Assembly (NCBI GenBank): GCA_002784945.1
Contig: PFMD01000051.1
Coordinates: 1 to 34,262, forward strand
Direction of reading: 5' to 3'
Source: Candidatus Kerfeldbacteria bacterium CG_4_10_14_0_8_um_filter_42_10
Lineage (GTDB): Bacteria; Patescibacteriota; Patescibacteriia; UM-FILTER-42-10
Length of the DNA stretch: 34,262 bases
The notes under the pieces are model-generated. The model did not search any database. It had not been told where the DNA came from and was given only the letters and a program-made list of their open reading frames with translations. Positions 1 through 8,343 of this stretch are shown in pieces. The translations under genes were made by a program, and so were the position numbers. Within the stretch, counting starts at the first letter, position 1; each line of letters starts with the position of its first letter.

Positions 1-687
1 AAAAGCCGCCTCGGCATCCGGCATCCAGAATTCCATCATATGCCGGCGGGTCTTGGATTTCTCCGCGCGGAAAGTAGGGCCGAAATCGTAAACCTTTCCC
101 AGCGCCATGGCCATTGCCTCTAAATAAAGCTGGCCGGACTGGGATAAATAGGCCTTTTCGTCAAAATAGTCCGTTTCAAAAAGAGTGGTGGTTCCTTCAC
201 AGGAAGTGGGAGTTAAAATAGGTGTATCAGTCAAAGTGAATCCCTTTTTTCGGAAAAATTCCCGCATCTGCCAGATTATTTCATCCCGCACCGTCATGAT
301 CGCCGCCTGCCTTTCGGATCGGACCCATAAATGGCGCTGATCCATTAAAAAATCAATGCCGTGCTCTTTTTTGGAAATAGGATACTCCTCGGCTTGCTGA
401 ATCAGCTTGATCTCCTGCACTTGCATTTCGTAGCCGAAAGGAGAACGTTTGTCTTCCTGCACCTTTCCTGTAACCTCAATACTGGATTCCATGGTCAATT
501 GTTCGCATACTTTCCACGCTTCTTGAGATATGTCATCTTTGCTAACCACCGCTTGGATTCTTCCGGAACCATCCCTTAATTGCAGAAAATAAATTTTTCC
601 TGAGCTTCTAAAATTAAAAACCCAGGATTTTATTAATACTTCCTTATTAAGATTTTGAGATATCTCTGAAATTGATATTTCTTTCAT
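1..687 (-). CDS. asnS: Asparaginyl-tRNA synthetase, N-terminal part (runs off the window start)
   Basis: Own translation of the minus strand from ATG at 687: [48 protein letters not shown]...[21 protein letters not shown]...[23 protein letters not shown]...[29 protein letters not shown]-fold plus class II motif 2 typical of AsnRS. Absent from the ORF track because it is truncated. Confidence 0.9.
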   Translation of the reverse strand, partial: MKEISISEISQNLNKEVLIKSWVFNFRSSGKIYFLQLRDGSGRIQAVVSKDDISQEAWKVCEQLTMESSIEVTGKVQEDKRSPFGYEMQVQEIKLIQQAEEYPISKKEHGIDFLMDQRHLWVRSERQAAIMTVRDEIIWQMREFFRKKGFTLTDTPILTPTSCEGTTTLFETDYFDEKAYLSQSGQLYLEAMAMALGKVYDFGPTFRAEKSKTRRHMMEFWMPDAEAAF

Positions 688-752
688 AATCCGCCCTTAC
701 TATAGCATTTTTACCAGGTTCCTGCAAACAAAAACATGGTCTTTAATCTACT

Positions 753-774
753 AAAAAAGGGCTGATTTAAGCCC
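753..774 (-). terminator. Intrinsic terminator after the YjdF-like gene
   Basis: Minus strand GGGCT-TAAATC-AGCCC followed by TTTTTT. Confidence 0.7.
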
Positions 775-800
775 CTTAATGCCAGTTAGCCAGCAAAATT

Positions 801-1391
801 CTATGAAACGGTGGTTTTTTTCTTTCTAGTGATCACAGCTCCTACTAAAACAACGGCCAGGGCGCCTAAAAGATTACTGGTTAAATCAGAGGCGGTGTCA
901 AAGCGCTCTCCAATCCGACGAGTACTAAATAATAAGTCGCCCAGGTACTCGGAAATTTCGTAAAAGGATACTAAAAGCATGGTTACTGAAACTACGAACA
1001 AATTCAAATTGAATCGACCCAACTTAATAAAACCTTTTTTATTGAGATGGAAAAAAATATATAAAAGCGTAATGGCTACGGATAGCGAACCAACGAAATG
1101 AGTAAAATCGTCCCACCAGCCGTAACGAGAATAAAAGTAGAAAAAATTGCCCATCGCGTCTAACCAGACACCAATTACCACGGATAGCGCCACATACCAC
1201 GATAAAACAATTTGATATTTCCTTTTTAGAACTCTATCAATAATAATAAAACTAACGCCGCTGATCATGGCGGTGGTAGAAAGAGCCACTCGGCGGTCTA
1301 AAATATCATAATTCACGCCCAACTCAATTCCCATGAGAACTGCCAGACTCAATAAAAATAAAATGATTATGATTTGATTTAAAGATTTCAT
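801..1391 (-). CDS. Multi-pass membrane protein, YjdF/DUF2238-like
   Basis: 196 aa ORF with several TM segments and motifs WWDDFTHFVGSL, YEISEYLGD, DTASDLTSNLLGA; stop TAG; overlaps the upstream gene by ATGA. Confidence 0.6.
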   Translation of the reverse strand: MKSLNQIIIILFLLSLAVLMGIELGVNYDILDRRVALSTTAMISGVSFIIIDRVLKRKYQIVLSWYVALSVVIGVWLDAMGNFFYFYSRYGWWDDFTHFVGSLSVAITLLYIFFHLNKKGFIKLGRFNLNLFVVSVTMLLVSFYEISEYLGDLLFSTRRIGERFDTASDLTSNLLGALAVVLVGAVITRKKKTTVS

Positions 1392-2017
1392 TGCAGATTA
1401 TTTTCCAAAATATCCATCCCCTCTTGAATTTTTTCTTTCGTAATTTGGAATCCGGTTTGGGAAACATCTTTAATGTTAGAAATAACCTCTTTTAGATTAT
1501 CGGGAACTTGAGCCTGCAACTGATTTAAAACTGCCTCATGTCTTTCTTTGTTTTGTTGGACCAGATTATAAATTTCCGTTAAGTCTCTGCTCTTATTCTT
1601 TGCTTTGGTGATATTACTATTGACTTCTTCCATCTGTTGGTTAAAACGGTCAAGTGATCCATTAATTAAATCGGTTTTTTTATTCTGGATCAGCGTTTCA
1701 GTTTCTTCCAACCGTTTATTGGCTAAGTTAATTCCGTATTTGATCTTTTTATTGGTATTAAAAATAAACCAGCCTTTTACCTCTTCCCAGGATCTTTTCA
1801 AAAAGTAAAACGGGCTGGAAGGCAATAATTTTATGTCAGGAAGATTAACATCAATATCGACTATCGTCGTTTCGTTTGTTTCTGGGGAGTTGACATTGGC
1901 AATGTAGCCGTCTTCCATTACTGGAGTAATATCGGAATTTTCAATTTCAACCATGGATTGAGCAAGCGCGATCATAGGAAACAGCAAAAGAATAAATATT
2001 AATGTAGCTTTTTTCAT
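1388..2017 (-). CDS. Secreted protein with a DUF5667-like region
   Basis: Signal peptide MKKATLIFILLLFPMIALAQS; motif LLPSSPFYFLKRSWEEVKGWFIFNTNKKIKYGINLANKRLEE followed by coiled-coil. Confidence 0.6.
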   Translation of the reverse strand: MKKATLIFILLLFPMIALAQSMVEIENSDITPVMEDGYIANVNSPETNETTIVDIDVNLPDIKLLPSSPFYFLKRSWEEVKGWFIFNTNKKIKYGINLANKRLEETETLIQNKKTDLINGSLDRFNQQMEEVNSNITKAKNKSRDLTEIYNLVQQNKERHEAVLNQLQAQVPDNLKEVISNIKDVSQTGFQITKEKIQEGMDILENNLQ

Positions 2018-2053
2018 ATTATTGGATAATTACTGATTATTCTAAGTATACCA

Positions 2054-2077
2054 ATAAAAAAACCGCTTTGAAAGCGG
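2054..2077 (-). terminator. Intrinsic terminator
   Basis: Minus strand CCGCTTTCAAAGCGG followed by TTTTTTT. Confidence 0.8.
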
Positions 2078-2183
2078 CTCAGGTGGTTAGTGTATCTTTT
2101 GAGATAATTTAACTGGATTCGTCTACTTTAGTCTCTATGCACAATTTGATTCACAACAAGAGTAGATCGGTCTAAAATTTTGT

Positions 2184-2918
2184 TCAGAAAGCATATTTTT
2201 CAAACGGACTTTCCGTAGTTTCTATTGCTGGCCATGCGAAATAGTATTGATCTGGTGCTGACCAATTCTCATAAGGTTTAATATTAAATAGAGAATTTGC
2301 TCCATACCAGAAATCATCCTTATCCTTTTGCACTAACATAGTTTCGTCGTTGTATGGATTAAAAGCGTATTCATTGAATTGAGAATACAGAATAATTAGT
2401 ACGCTAGCTACTGCATATATAACATTTTCTAATTTTGCAAGACTAAAATAATTCACGCGGTCATGTTTTACTAAATTATAATTTTTATACCAATTAAGAG
2501 ATTGACTCTTAGACCAGTCGCTTAATGGCATAATTATTTTAACCACCGGGTACCAAAAATTCATTTTAATTTGATATTCAGATACTCGAGTTGCTTTATT
2601 AATTTTACGATAATCAGTAATATCAAGATTTCCTCTTTTTTTATATCCATTTGCATTGAGTATGCCTTTACAATTTGTTTCAAATTCTGTGGCACTGCGT
2701 AGCAATAACTCATAAAGTCTATGTGAAAAAACATGCATATTCTCATCAACTGGTTCAATGTACTCTAAAATTTTCTTAAGATCATTTTCTATTAATTGAT
2801 ATGACTGAATAAGCGTAAATCTGTCAGGGGCATATCTCCTGTCTAATATGTACTCCGTGCCACTTTCTACCCTTGCAATTCTATAATATGGTTTTTTTAT
2901 GCTCATGCTCAAAGACAC
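2184..2918 (-). CDS. Orphan hypothetical protein (244 aa), possibly HEPN-like
   Basis: Full-length AT-rich ORF 14 nt downstream of tRNA-Lys on the same strand; helical prediction by eye, motif NYNLVKHDRVNYF; no family confidently recognised. Confidence 0.6.
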   Translation of the reverse strand: MSLSMSIKKPYYRIARVESGTEYILDRRYAPDRFTLIQSYQLIENDLKKILEYIEPVDENMHVFSHRLYELLLRSATEFETNCKGILNANGYKKRGNLDITDYRKINKATRVSEYQIKMNFWYPVVKIIMPLSDWSKSQSLNWYKNYNLVKHDRVNYFSLAKLENVIYAVASVLIILYSQFNEYAFNPYNDETMLVQKDKDDFWYGANSLFNIKPYENWSAPDQYYFAWPAIETTESPFEKYAF

Positions 2919-2931
2919 TTTGTTTCCTAAT

Positions 2932-3008
2932 TGGTGCGCCCTGCAGGATTCGGACCTGCGACCATCTGCTTAAAAGGCAGTTGCTCTACCAGGCTGAGCT
3001 AAGGGCGC
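2932..3008 (-). tRNA. tRNA-Lys (anticodon UUU), CCA encoded
   Basis: Minus strand GCGCCCT-TA-GCTCAGCCTGGTAGAGC-A-ACTGC-CTTTTAA-GCAG..GCAGG-TCCGAAT-CCTGC-AGGGCGC-A-CCA; 7-bp acceptor stem, complete cloverleaf. Confidence 0.95.
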
Positions 3009-3110
3009 CCGACTGCGCTCCGATTATCATCGGAGCTTCGACGGGCAAGCATATTTAAATCATTAAGCTGCTTGCCTTCCGAAGCTCAAATGGAATTTGA
3101 GCGCAGGGAG
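3009..3110. mobile_element. MITE/REP-like palindromic element flanked by 13-bp direct repeats
   Basis: Outer IR ctgcgctc (3013-3020)/gagcgcag (3099-3106); hairpins gctccgat-tatc-atcggagc (3017-3036) and gctcaaat-gga-atttgagc (3084-3102); inner IR 3033-3050/3070-3087; flanked by gagctaagggcgc at 2996-3008 and 3111-3123. Confidence 0.6.
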
Positions 3111-3143
3111 GAGCTAAGGGCGCAAAATAATGTATGACTTATT

Positions 3144-3172
3144 TTAACAAAGTATAGTAAATAAATCAAGAA
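3144..3172 (-). promoter_or_regulatory. Sigma70-like promoter for tRNA-Lys (and possibly the ORF downstream of it)
   Basis: Minus strand TTGATT, 17-nt spacer, TAAAAT just upstream of the partial GCGCCCTTAGCTC copy; coordinates approximate. Confidence 0.6.
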
Positions 3173-3314
3173 ATGCCTCCTTATAACTAATCGGATGCAC
3201 TGCCGAATGATTCTGAAATATTTTAAATATTTGCTGCGTAGTAATTTTAAGAGGTCATACTTTAGTAATTTGATATTGCTATCGTATGATCATTTCATTA
3301 AAATAAAAAAAATC

Positions 3315-4943
3315 ATGTTTTATCTGCGCTATTTATGGGCCGAATTAACCCGCCGTTGGAGTAAGACGCTCACTATTTCTTTAGGCCTAGCCATGGCCAG
3401 CGCCATCATAATTACCATCATTTCGGTATCTCAAAGTCTGTCCACGGCTCAAGATAAAGTGCTGAATCCTTTGCAGAACGTGGGAACCGACATTATGGTC
3501 AGCCGGACGGTAGATTCGGAAGAAATTCAAAATCTGGATGATGCCACTCGAGAAGAAGCACTTAATGACAATCGGATCACAATGGATTTTTCCAAGCTCG
3601 GAGAGCCCGGAGAGCAATTTGCCAACGATACGCTTATGCCGGGCAGCATGCTTACCTTTGCTTCCTCGGAAACGGAAAAACTGGATCCCTCGCTGGTAAA
3701 AACATACGCCACCGGGTTGGTGCTGAACGTAGTGCATCAGGAAGGGACTATTCCGAAATTGGCGGCTGAAATTGAAACCGGCGGACAGCGCATTGGATTC
3801 AGTCAGTCATTTCAAGTGAGCGATGCGGATCGTCAAGCTTTTATGGACGCTCAACAAAAGGCCATGGAGGAGTTAAAAAGCAAAGGCATTGACCCCAATT
3901 CAGAAGAGGGTCAAAAACTGATGCGCCAATCCGTCCCTAATCCGGTCTCTACGGTAAATGGCGAAGTAGAAGTTCCTAAATCAGTAATCCGCCAGGAAAT
4001 TGGATCATTTTCGACCGATGTTAAAACGGAAAACTTCACGTTAGCCGGAGTAGATACCAGCAAGAATGACATTGGGCTTATTCTTCCCAACCAGATTGTC
4101 GAAGGACGTTATTTAGAACAGCCCGGCGAGGTGGTGGCCACTCGAGCCTTTGCGCAAAAAAAGAATTATTCTTTGAATGGCACGATTACTATTGCGGAAA
4201 AAGAATTCACTCTGGTAGGTATAGTAGATCCCAAGTTATACACTATGTCGGCCGATTTGTATTTGTCTCTGACCGACGCGCAACAACTGGCTGGTCGCGA
4301 CGGCCGGATCAACGTATTGCTGGTTAAGGCCAGTAATGCGGACAATGTTAAGCTGGCGGGCGAAAGCGCGGCCGGATTATTCCCCGGAGCAAAAGTGACC
4401 GATGCGTCAGAAACCGCCCAACAGGTTTCAGGCAGTTTGGTCAGCGCCGCCAGCTTAACCGATAAATTCATCGGCGTGACCAGTATTATTGTTGTGCTTG
4501 CGGCTTTTATTATAGTCAGCTTACTTACCATTCTTTCGGTCAACAAACGAGTACGGGAAATCGGCACTCTTAAAGCAATTGGTTGGAAAAACCATTTGAT
4601 TATTCGACAAATAATTGCCGAGAACATTGTAATTGGAGTAATTGGCGCGGCACTCGGTATTGGTTTGGCGCTGGGAGCGATCGCCCTTTTGAATCATTAC
4701 GACATTTCGCTTTCCGCCACTGTTGCCGGCACTGATAACGGATTCGGTTTTGCGCGGCGATTCTTAGGAGGCGAAAATAATGAGGGGGTAACTGCTAGTG
4801 TCCAGCTTAACGTAATTTACACCTATACGGTGCTGGCCTTAGGTTCATTGATTGCCTTAGCTGCTTCCCTTTTTGCCGGCGCTTTGGCAGCGATCAAAGC
4901 GGCTAAAATGAAGCCGCAGGAGGCCTTTCGCAATCTGGAATAA
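3315..4943 (+). CDS. ABC transporter permease, MacB/FtsX type
   Basis: N-terminal TM, large extracytoplasmic domain, C-terminal TMs with LTILSVNKRVREIGTLKAIGWKNHLIIRQIIAENIVIG; start MFYLRYLWAELTRRWSKT more likely than the 3195 start in the ORF track. Confidence 0.85.
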   Translation: MFYLRYLWAELTRRWSKTLTISLGLAMASAIIITIISVSQSLSTAQDKVLNPLQNVGTDIMVSRTVDSEEIQNLDDATREEALNDNRITMDFSKLGEPGEQFANDTLMPGSMLTFASSETEKLDPSLVKTYATGLVLNVVHQEGTIPKLAAEIETGGQRIGFSQSFQVSDADRQAFMDAQQKAMEELKSKGIDPNSEEGQKLMRQSVPNPVSTVNGEVEVPKSVIRQEIGSFSTDVKTENFTLAGVDTSKNDIGLILPNQIVEGRYLEQPGEVVATRAFAQKKNYSLNGTITIAEKEFTLVGIVDPKLYTMSADLYLSLTDAQQLAGRDGRINVLLVKASNADNVKLAGESAAGLFPGAKVTDASETAQQVSGSLVSAASLTDKFIGVTSIIVVLAAFIIVSLLTILSVNKRVREIGTLKAIGWKNHLIIRQIIAENIVIGVIGAALGIGLALGAIALLNHYDISLSATVAGTDNGFGFARRFLGGENNEGVTASVQLNVIYTYTVLALGSLIALAASLFAGALAAIKAAKMKPQEAFRNLE

Positions 4944-4972
4944 TCGGATCGACTAACCAATTGATTAAAAAT

Positions 4973-5632
4973 ATGACTTTTATTAAAGTAAAAAATCTGC
5001 TGAAACAATATCGACAAGGAACCAAAACGATTAACGCAGTAGATGACATTGATCTTAACCTGAACAAAGGAGAGTTTCTGGCCATTATCGGATCATCGGG
5101 ATCAGGAAAAAGCACTCTGTTGCAATTAATTGGCGGATTGGACCGACCAACTAAAGGCATCATTGAAATAGATGGTGCTGAAATTACTAAAATAAGTGAT
5201 GCTAAGTTGACTACGCTTCGTCGAGATAAAATAGGATTCATTTTCCAAAATTTCAATCTAATCCCCACCCTTACCGCCGCTCAAAATGTTGAAGCGGTTA
5301 TTGCTAAACGAACCAAAAGGGATAGAGCCCGAGTTAAAGAAGTGTTAAAAAAAGTAGGGCTAGAAGAAAGAGCTAATCATTTGCCCAGTCTGCTTTCCGG
5401 CGGAGAGCAACAACGGGTAGCCATTGCCCGAGCACTGATTAATGAACCGGCGATAATTTTAGCAGACGAGCCGACGGGAAATCTGGATAGCAAGACCGGC
5501 GAAAGCATTATTCGGATCCTGCACGATTTAAATAAACAAAATAAAAAGACAGTTATTCTGGTCACCCATTCCGACTATGTTAAAAAATATGCCGATCAGA
5601 CTATTGAAATTAAAGACGGAAAAATAACATAA
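4973..5632 (+). CDS. ABC transporter ATP-binding protein, MacB/LolD type
   Basis: Walker [10 protein letters not shown], signature [15 protein letters not shown], Walker [14 protein letters not shown]; start at 4973 (MTFIKVKN) or 4961. Confidence 0.95.
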   Translation: MTFIKVKNLLKQYRQGTKTINAVDDIDLNLNKGEFLAIIGSSGSGKSTLLQLIGGLDRPTKGIIEIDGAEITKISDAKLTTLRRDKIGFIFQNFNLIPTLTAAQNVEAVIAKRTKRDRARVKEVLKKVGLEERANHLPSLLSGGEQQRVAIARALINEPAIILADEPTGNLDSKTGESIIRILHDLNKQNKKTVILVTHSDYVKKYADQTIEIKDGKIT

Positions 5633-5675
5633 TGTATTAGAGATAATAGGATTGACGGTAAATGCTCTAAACTGC

Positions 5676-5704
5676 TTTTCCACTGCGATTAGAAATGATA
5701 TAAT
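5676..5704 (+). promoter_or_regulatory. Extended -10 promoter for the lipoprotein gene
   Basis: TGATATAAT (TGnTATAAT) ending at 5704; weak -35 ttttcc at 5676-5681. Confidence 0.5.
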
Positions 5705-5740
5705 AGAAAAGCGGTATTTTATTATTATCCCTAAAACACT

Positions 5741-6265
5741 ATGTTTAAAAAAGTTACCTCAATCGCCATGTTTTTGGCGCTTTTTTTATTAATTAGCGGA
5801 TTCGGCGGATGCGGAAAGAAAGCGGCTGAAAAAACAGCGGAAGAAGCCACAGAAAGAGCCCTAGAGAGTTCCACGGGCGGTCAAGCAGATGTAGACATAA
5901 GCGATAACACCGTCACCGTTAATACTAATGCGGGATCTTATCAAGTAGGCGGTAACGTAGATTTACCCTCTGACTTTCCTGACGATGTCTACGTCGTCGA
6001 CGGCACAATCACCGCGGCAATTACTTCTGTTGAAAATAAAGGATACACCGTTTCCATTGAAACCACTCAATCAGTCAACGACCTTAAAACTTTATACGAG
6101 CAGAAATTAGCAGATGAGGGTTGGACTGTTAATTTAACCATGACTTACGAAGGTGGAGCGTCGGTCGGCGGAGAAAAAGGTAACCGGATAGTCTCAATCG
6201 GTATTAATCCCAGTGAAGAGGGAAAAACAACTGTGGTGGTTACCACTTCTGAAACAAACTATTAG
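5741..6265 (+). CDS. Putative lipoprotein
   Basis: Signal peptide and lipobox-like LLISGFGGC, followed by a charged linker and a small beta-rich domain. Confidence 0.7.
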   Translation: MFKKVTSIAMFLALFLLISGFGGCGKKAAEKTAEEATERALESSTGGQADVDISDNTVTVNTNAGSYQVGGNVDLPSDFPDDVYVVDGTITAAITSVENKGYTVSIETTQSVNDLKTLYEQKLADEGWTVNLTMTYEGGASVGGEKGNRIVSIGINPSEEGKTTVVVTTSETNY

Positions 6266-6272
6266 TCGGAAT

Positions 6273-6351
6273 AAAAACAGGTGAGTTCGACCTGATTCTC
6301 TACCTTCCCTTGGGTTAAGGCGAGTCAGGATGAACATTTATCGCCTGTTTT
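6273..6351 (+). terminator. Long structured terminator-like hairpin
   Basis: aaaaacagg (6273-6281)/cctgttttt (6343-6351), with inner imperfect pairing gttcgacctgattc/gagtcaggatgaac. Confidence 0.5.
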
Positions 6352-6450
6352 TGCATTTTCCCCTTCTGGCTAGGTAGGTGGACAAAATGTAGAAAACATC
6401 CTCTTGCTCCGATTAATTCAAAGGTGGTAAGATGGTTAAGAATTAGGAAA

Positions 6451-6544
6451 TAGCTTATTAGCTGGTAGCTTTTTAGCTTCTTAGAAATTTTAATAAGCTA
6501 CTTCCTACAAGCTACAAGCTAAAAAGCTAACAAGCTACAAGCTA
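6451..6544. repeat. Word-repeat hairpin, TAGCTT family, copy A
   Basis: tagcttattagctggtagctttttagcttcttag...aataagctacttcctacaagctacaagctaaaaagctaacaagctacaagcta; the two halves are imperfectly self-complementary. Confidence 0.75.
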
Positions 6545-6550
6545 AATAAA

Positions 6551-7951
6551 ATGGCCAAAGAAAATACCGAAATAAAAGAAAATATCCCCCCTCATAACCT
6601 AGAGGCTGAGCAAGCAGTATTAGGCTCATTATTGATTGATAAAGATGCCATTGTCCGCATCGCCGATTTAGTGCATCCGGATGATTTTTATAAAGACGGG
6701 CACCGGCTTATCTTTGAAACCATGCTGGAGCTGTACAATCAAAGAGAACCAATTGATATTCTTAATCTCGCCAACCGTTTAAAGGAAAAAGGGCTTTTAG
6801 ATTCCATTGGGGGCAGAAGCTACTTAATGGGTTTGGCTAATATTGTCCCTACGGCCAGCAATGTCTCTAATTACGCCAACATTGTTCAAAAAAAAGCAAC
6901 GCTCAGAAGATTGATTCTAAGCGCTCAACAGATCACCGGCTGGGGATACGAGGAAACGGAAGATATTAACATTATTTTGGATAAAGCGGAACAAGCGTTG
7001 TTTAAGGTTTCTCAGAAATATCTGAAACAGAATTTTGTACCGATTAGAAGCGCGCTTACAGAAGCTTTCGACCGGATCGACGAACTGCATCGCGAAGGGG
7101 GAAAAATACGAGGAATCCCGACCGGATTCATTGATTTAGATAATAAGCTAGCGGGTCTTCAAAAATCCGATTTAATTATCATAGCCTCGCGCCCCAGCGT
7201 AGGAAAAACTTCCCTAGCACTGGATATTGCCCGGCAAGTTGGCGTTAAATCAAAAATCCCAGTGGGAATTTTTAGCTTAGAAATGTCTAAAGAACAGCTG
7301 GTAGACAGAATGCTTTGTTGCGAAGCGAATGTTGATTTATGGAAAATGAGGACCGGCAAGCTTTCTGATCGGGAGGAAGATGACGATTTCCCCCGCATTG
7401 GCAATGCCATGGGAATATTATCCGAAGCGCCTATTTTTATTGATGACTCCGCCTCCGCCAATGTAATGGAGATAAGGACTAAGGCCAGAAGACTGCAGGC
7501 GGAACAAGACCTGGGCCTTCTGATTGTGGACTACCTCCAATTAATGGAAGGCGGCAGCACTTTTAAGGATAACCGTGTTCAGGAAATCGCCGAAATTACC
7601 CGTTCCCTAAAAGCGATCGCCCGCGAATTGAATATTCCCGTTATCGCTTTATCGCAGCTTTCCCGGGCAGTGGAAGCCAGAAGCCCCTCTATTCCCAAGC
7701 TCGCTGATTTAAGAGAATCAGGGTCTATTGAGCAAGATGCCGATGTGGTAATATTCATTTATCGCGAGGTAATGGACAAAACTATCAGAAGAGAAGATTC
7801 CGATAGAAGAAACATTGCCGAAATCCACATTGCCAAGCACCGCAACGGCCCGACCGGAGTAATTGAACTGTTTTTTGATGAAGAAAAAGTTAGTTTCAAA
7901 AATCTCGCCAAAAAAATAGAAGAAACAGTCCCGGCCGCTACTCCCTTTTAG
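6551..7951 (+). CDS. dnaB: Replicative DNA helicase
   Basis: PPHNLEAEQAVLGSLLID, ASRPSVGKTSLALDIARQ, GLLIVDYLQLM, IALSQLSRAVEAR, RESGSIEQDADVVIFIYR. Confidence 0.98.
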   Translation: MAKENTEIKENIPPHNLEAEQAVLGSLLIDKDAIVRIADLVHPDDFYKDGHRLIFETMLELYNQREPIDILNLANRLKEKGLLDSIGGRSYLMGLANIVPTASNVSNYANIVQKKATLRRLILSAQQITGWGYEETEDINIILDKAEQALFKVSQKYLKQNFVPIRSALTEAFDRIDELHREGGKIRGIPTGFIDLDNKLAGLQKSDLIIIASRPSVGKTSLALDIARQVGVKSKIPVGIFSLEMSKEQLVDRMLCCEANVDLWKMRTGKLSDREEDDDFPRIGNAMGILSEAPIFIDDSASANVMEIRTKARRLQAEQDLGLLIVDYLQLMEGGSTFKDNRVQEIAEITRSLKAIARELNIPVIALSQLSRAVEARSPSIPKLADLRESGSIEQDADVVIFIYREVMDKTIRREDSDRRNIAEIHIAKHRNGPTGVIELFFDEEKVSFKNLAKKIEETVPAATPF

Positions 7952-8026
7952 ATTTAAGTTGTCAGTTATTTTGATACTCACAACTAACAACTGGCAATTG
8001 GTAACTTATCCTAAACTCTAACCACT

Positions 8027-8323
8027 ATGTTCGATAAACTTAAACAGATCAAAGATTTAAGAGATCAAGCTAAACAACTCCAAAATCAACTAGGGCAAGA
8101 AACGGTTTCCTCCTCTACCGAAGGGGGTAAAATTAATCTGGTCATGGATGGCAACCAACAAGTAATTGCCCTAGAGATTAATCCCGAACTCCTTAAGCTC
8201 GAGAGTAAAGAAATATTGGAAAAAGGATTAAAAGAAGCCTATAATGATGCCATTAAGAAAGTGCAACGGATTATTGCTCAAAAAATTCAAGGCGGAAATT
8301 TCAATTTGCCTAACATTGGATAG
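8027..8323 (+). CDS. ybaB: YbaB/EbfC-type nucleoid-associated protein
   Basis: 98 aa; MFDKLKQIKDLRDQAKQLQNQL...GNQQVIALEINPELL; directly upstream of recR. Confidence 0.9.
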   Translation: MFDKLKQIKDLRDQAKQLQNQLGQETVSSSTEGGKINLVMDGNQQVIALEINPELLKLESKEILEKGLKEAYNDAIKKVQRIIAQKIQGGNFNLPNIG

Positions 8324-8343
8324 TAATAAGCGGGATCTAAACT

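Noticed and set aside
2873-3058. 61-aa plus-strand ORF (MQFYNMVFLC...)
   Set aside because: Antisense to tRNA-Lys; the encoded CRIRTCDHLLKRQLLYQAELRAP-type peptide is a well-known artefact of translating a tRNA.
2932-3123. Two complete tandem tRNA-Lys genes
   Set aside because: Only the first 13 nt are present in the second copy; the rest does not form a cloverleaf.
3195-3314. N-terminal 40 aa of the track ORF for the ABC permease
   Set aside because: No transporter homology; the Met at 3315 begins the typical MFYLRYLWAELTRRWSKTLT N-terminus.
3387-4627. Minus-strand ORFs 3387-3737, 3527-3712, 4166-4627
   Set aside because: Antisense shadows of the ABC permease; no recognisable domain.
6451-6544. 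Possible CRISPR-like repeat array
   Set aside because: Units are short and variable, no constant-length unique spacers exist, the pattern inverts at the centre, and no cas genes are present.
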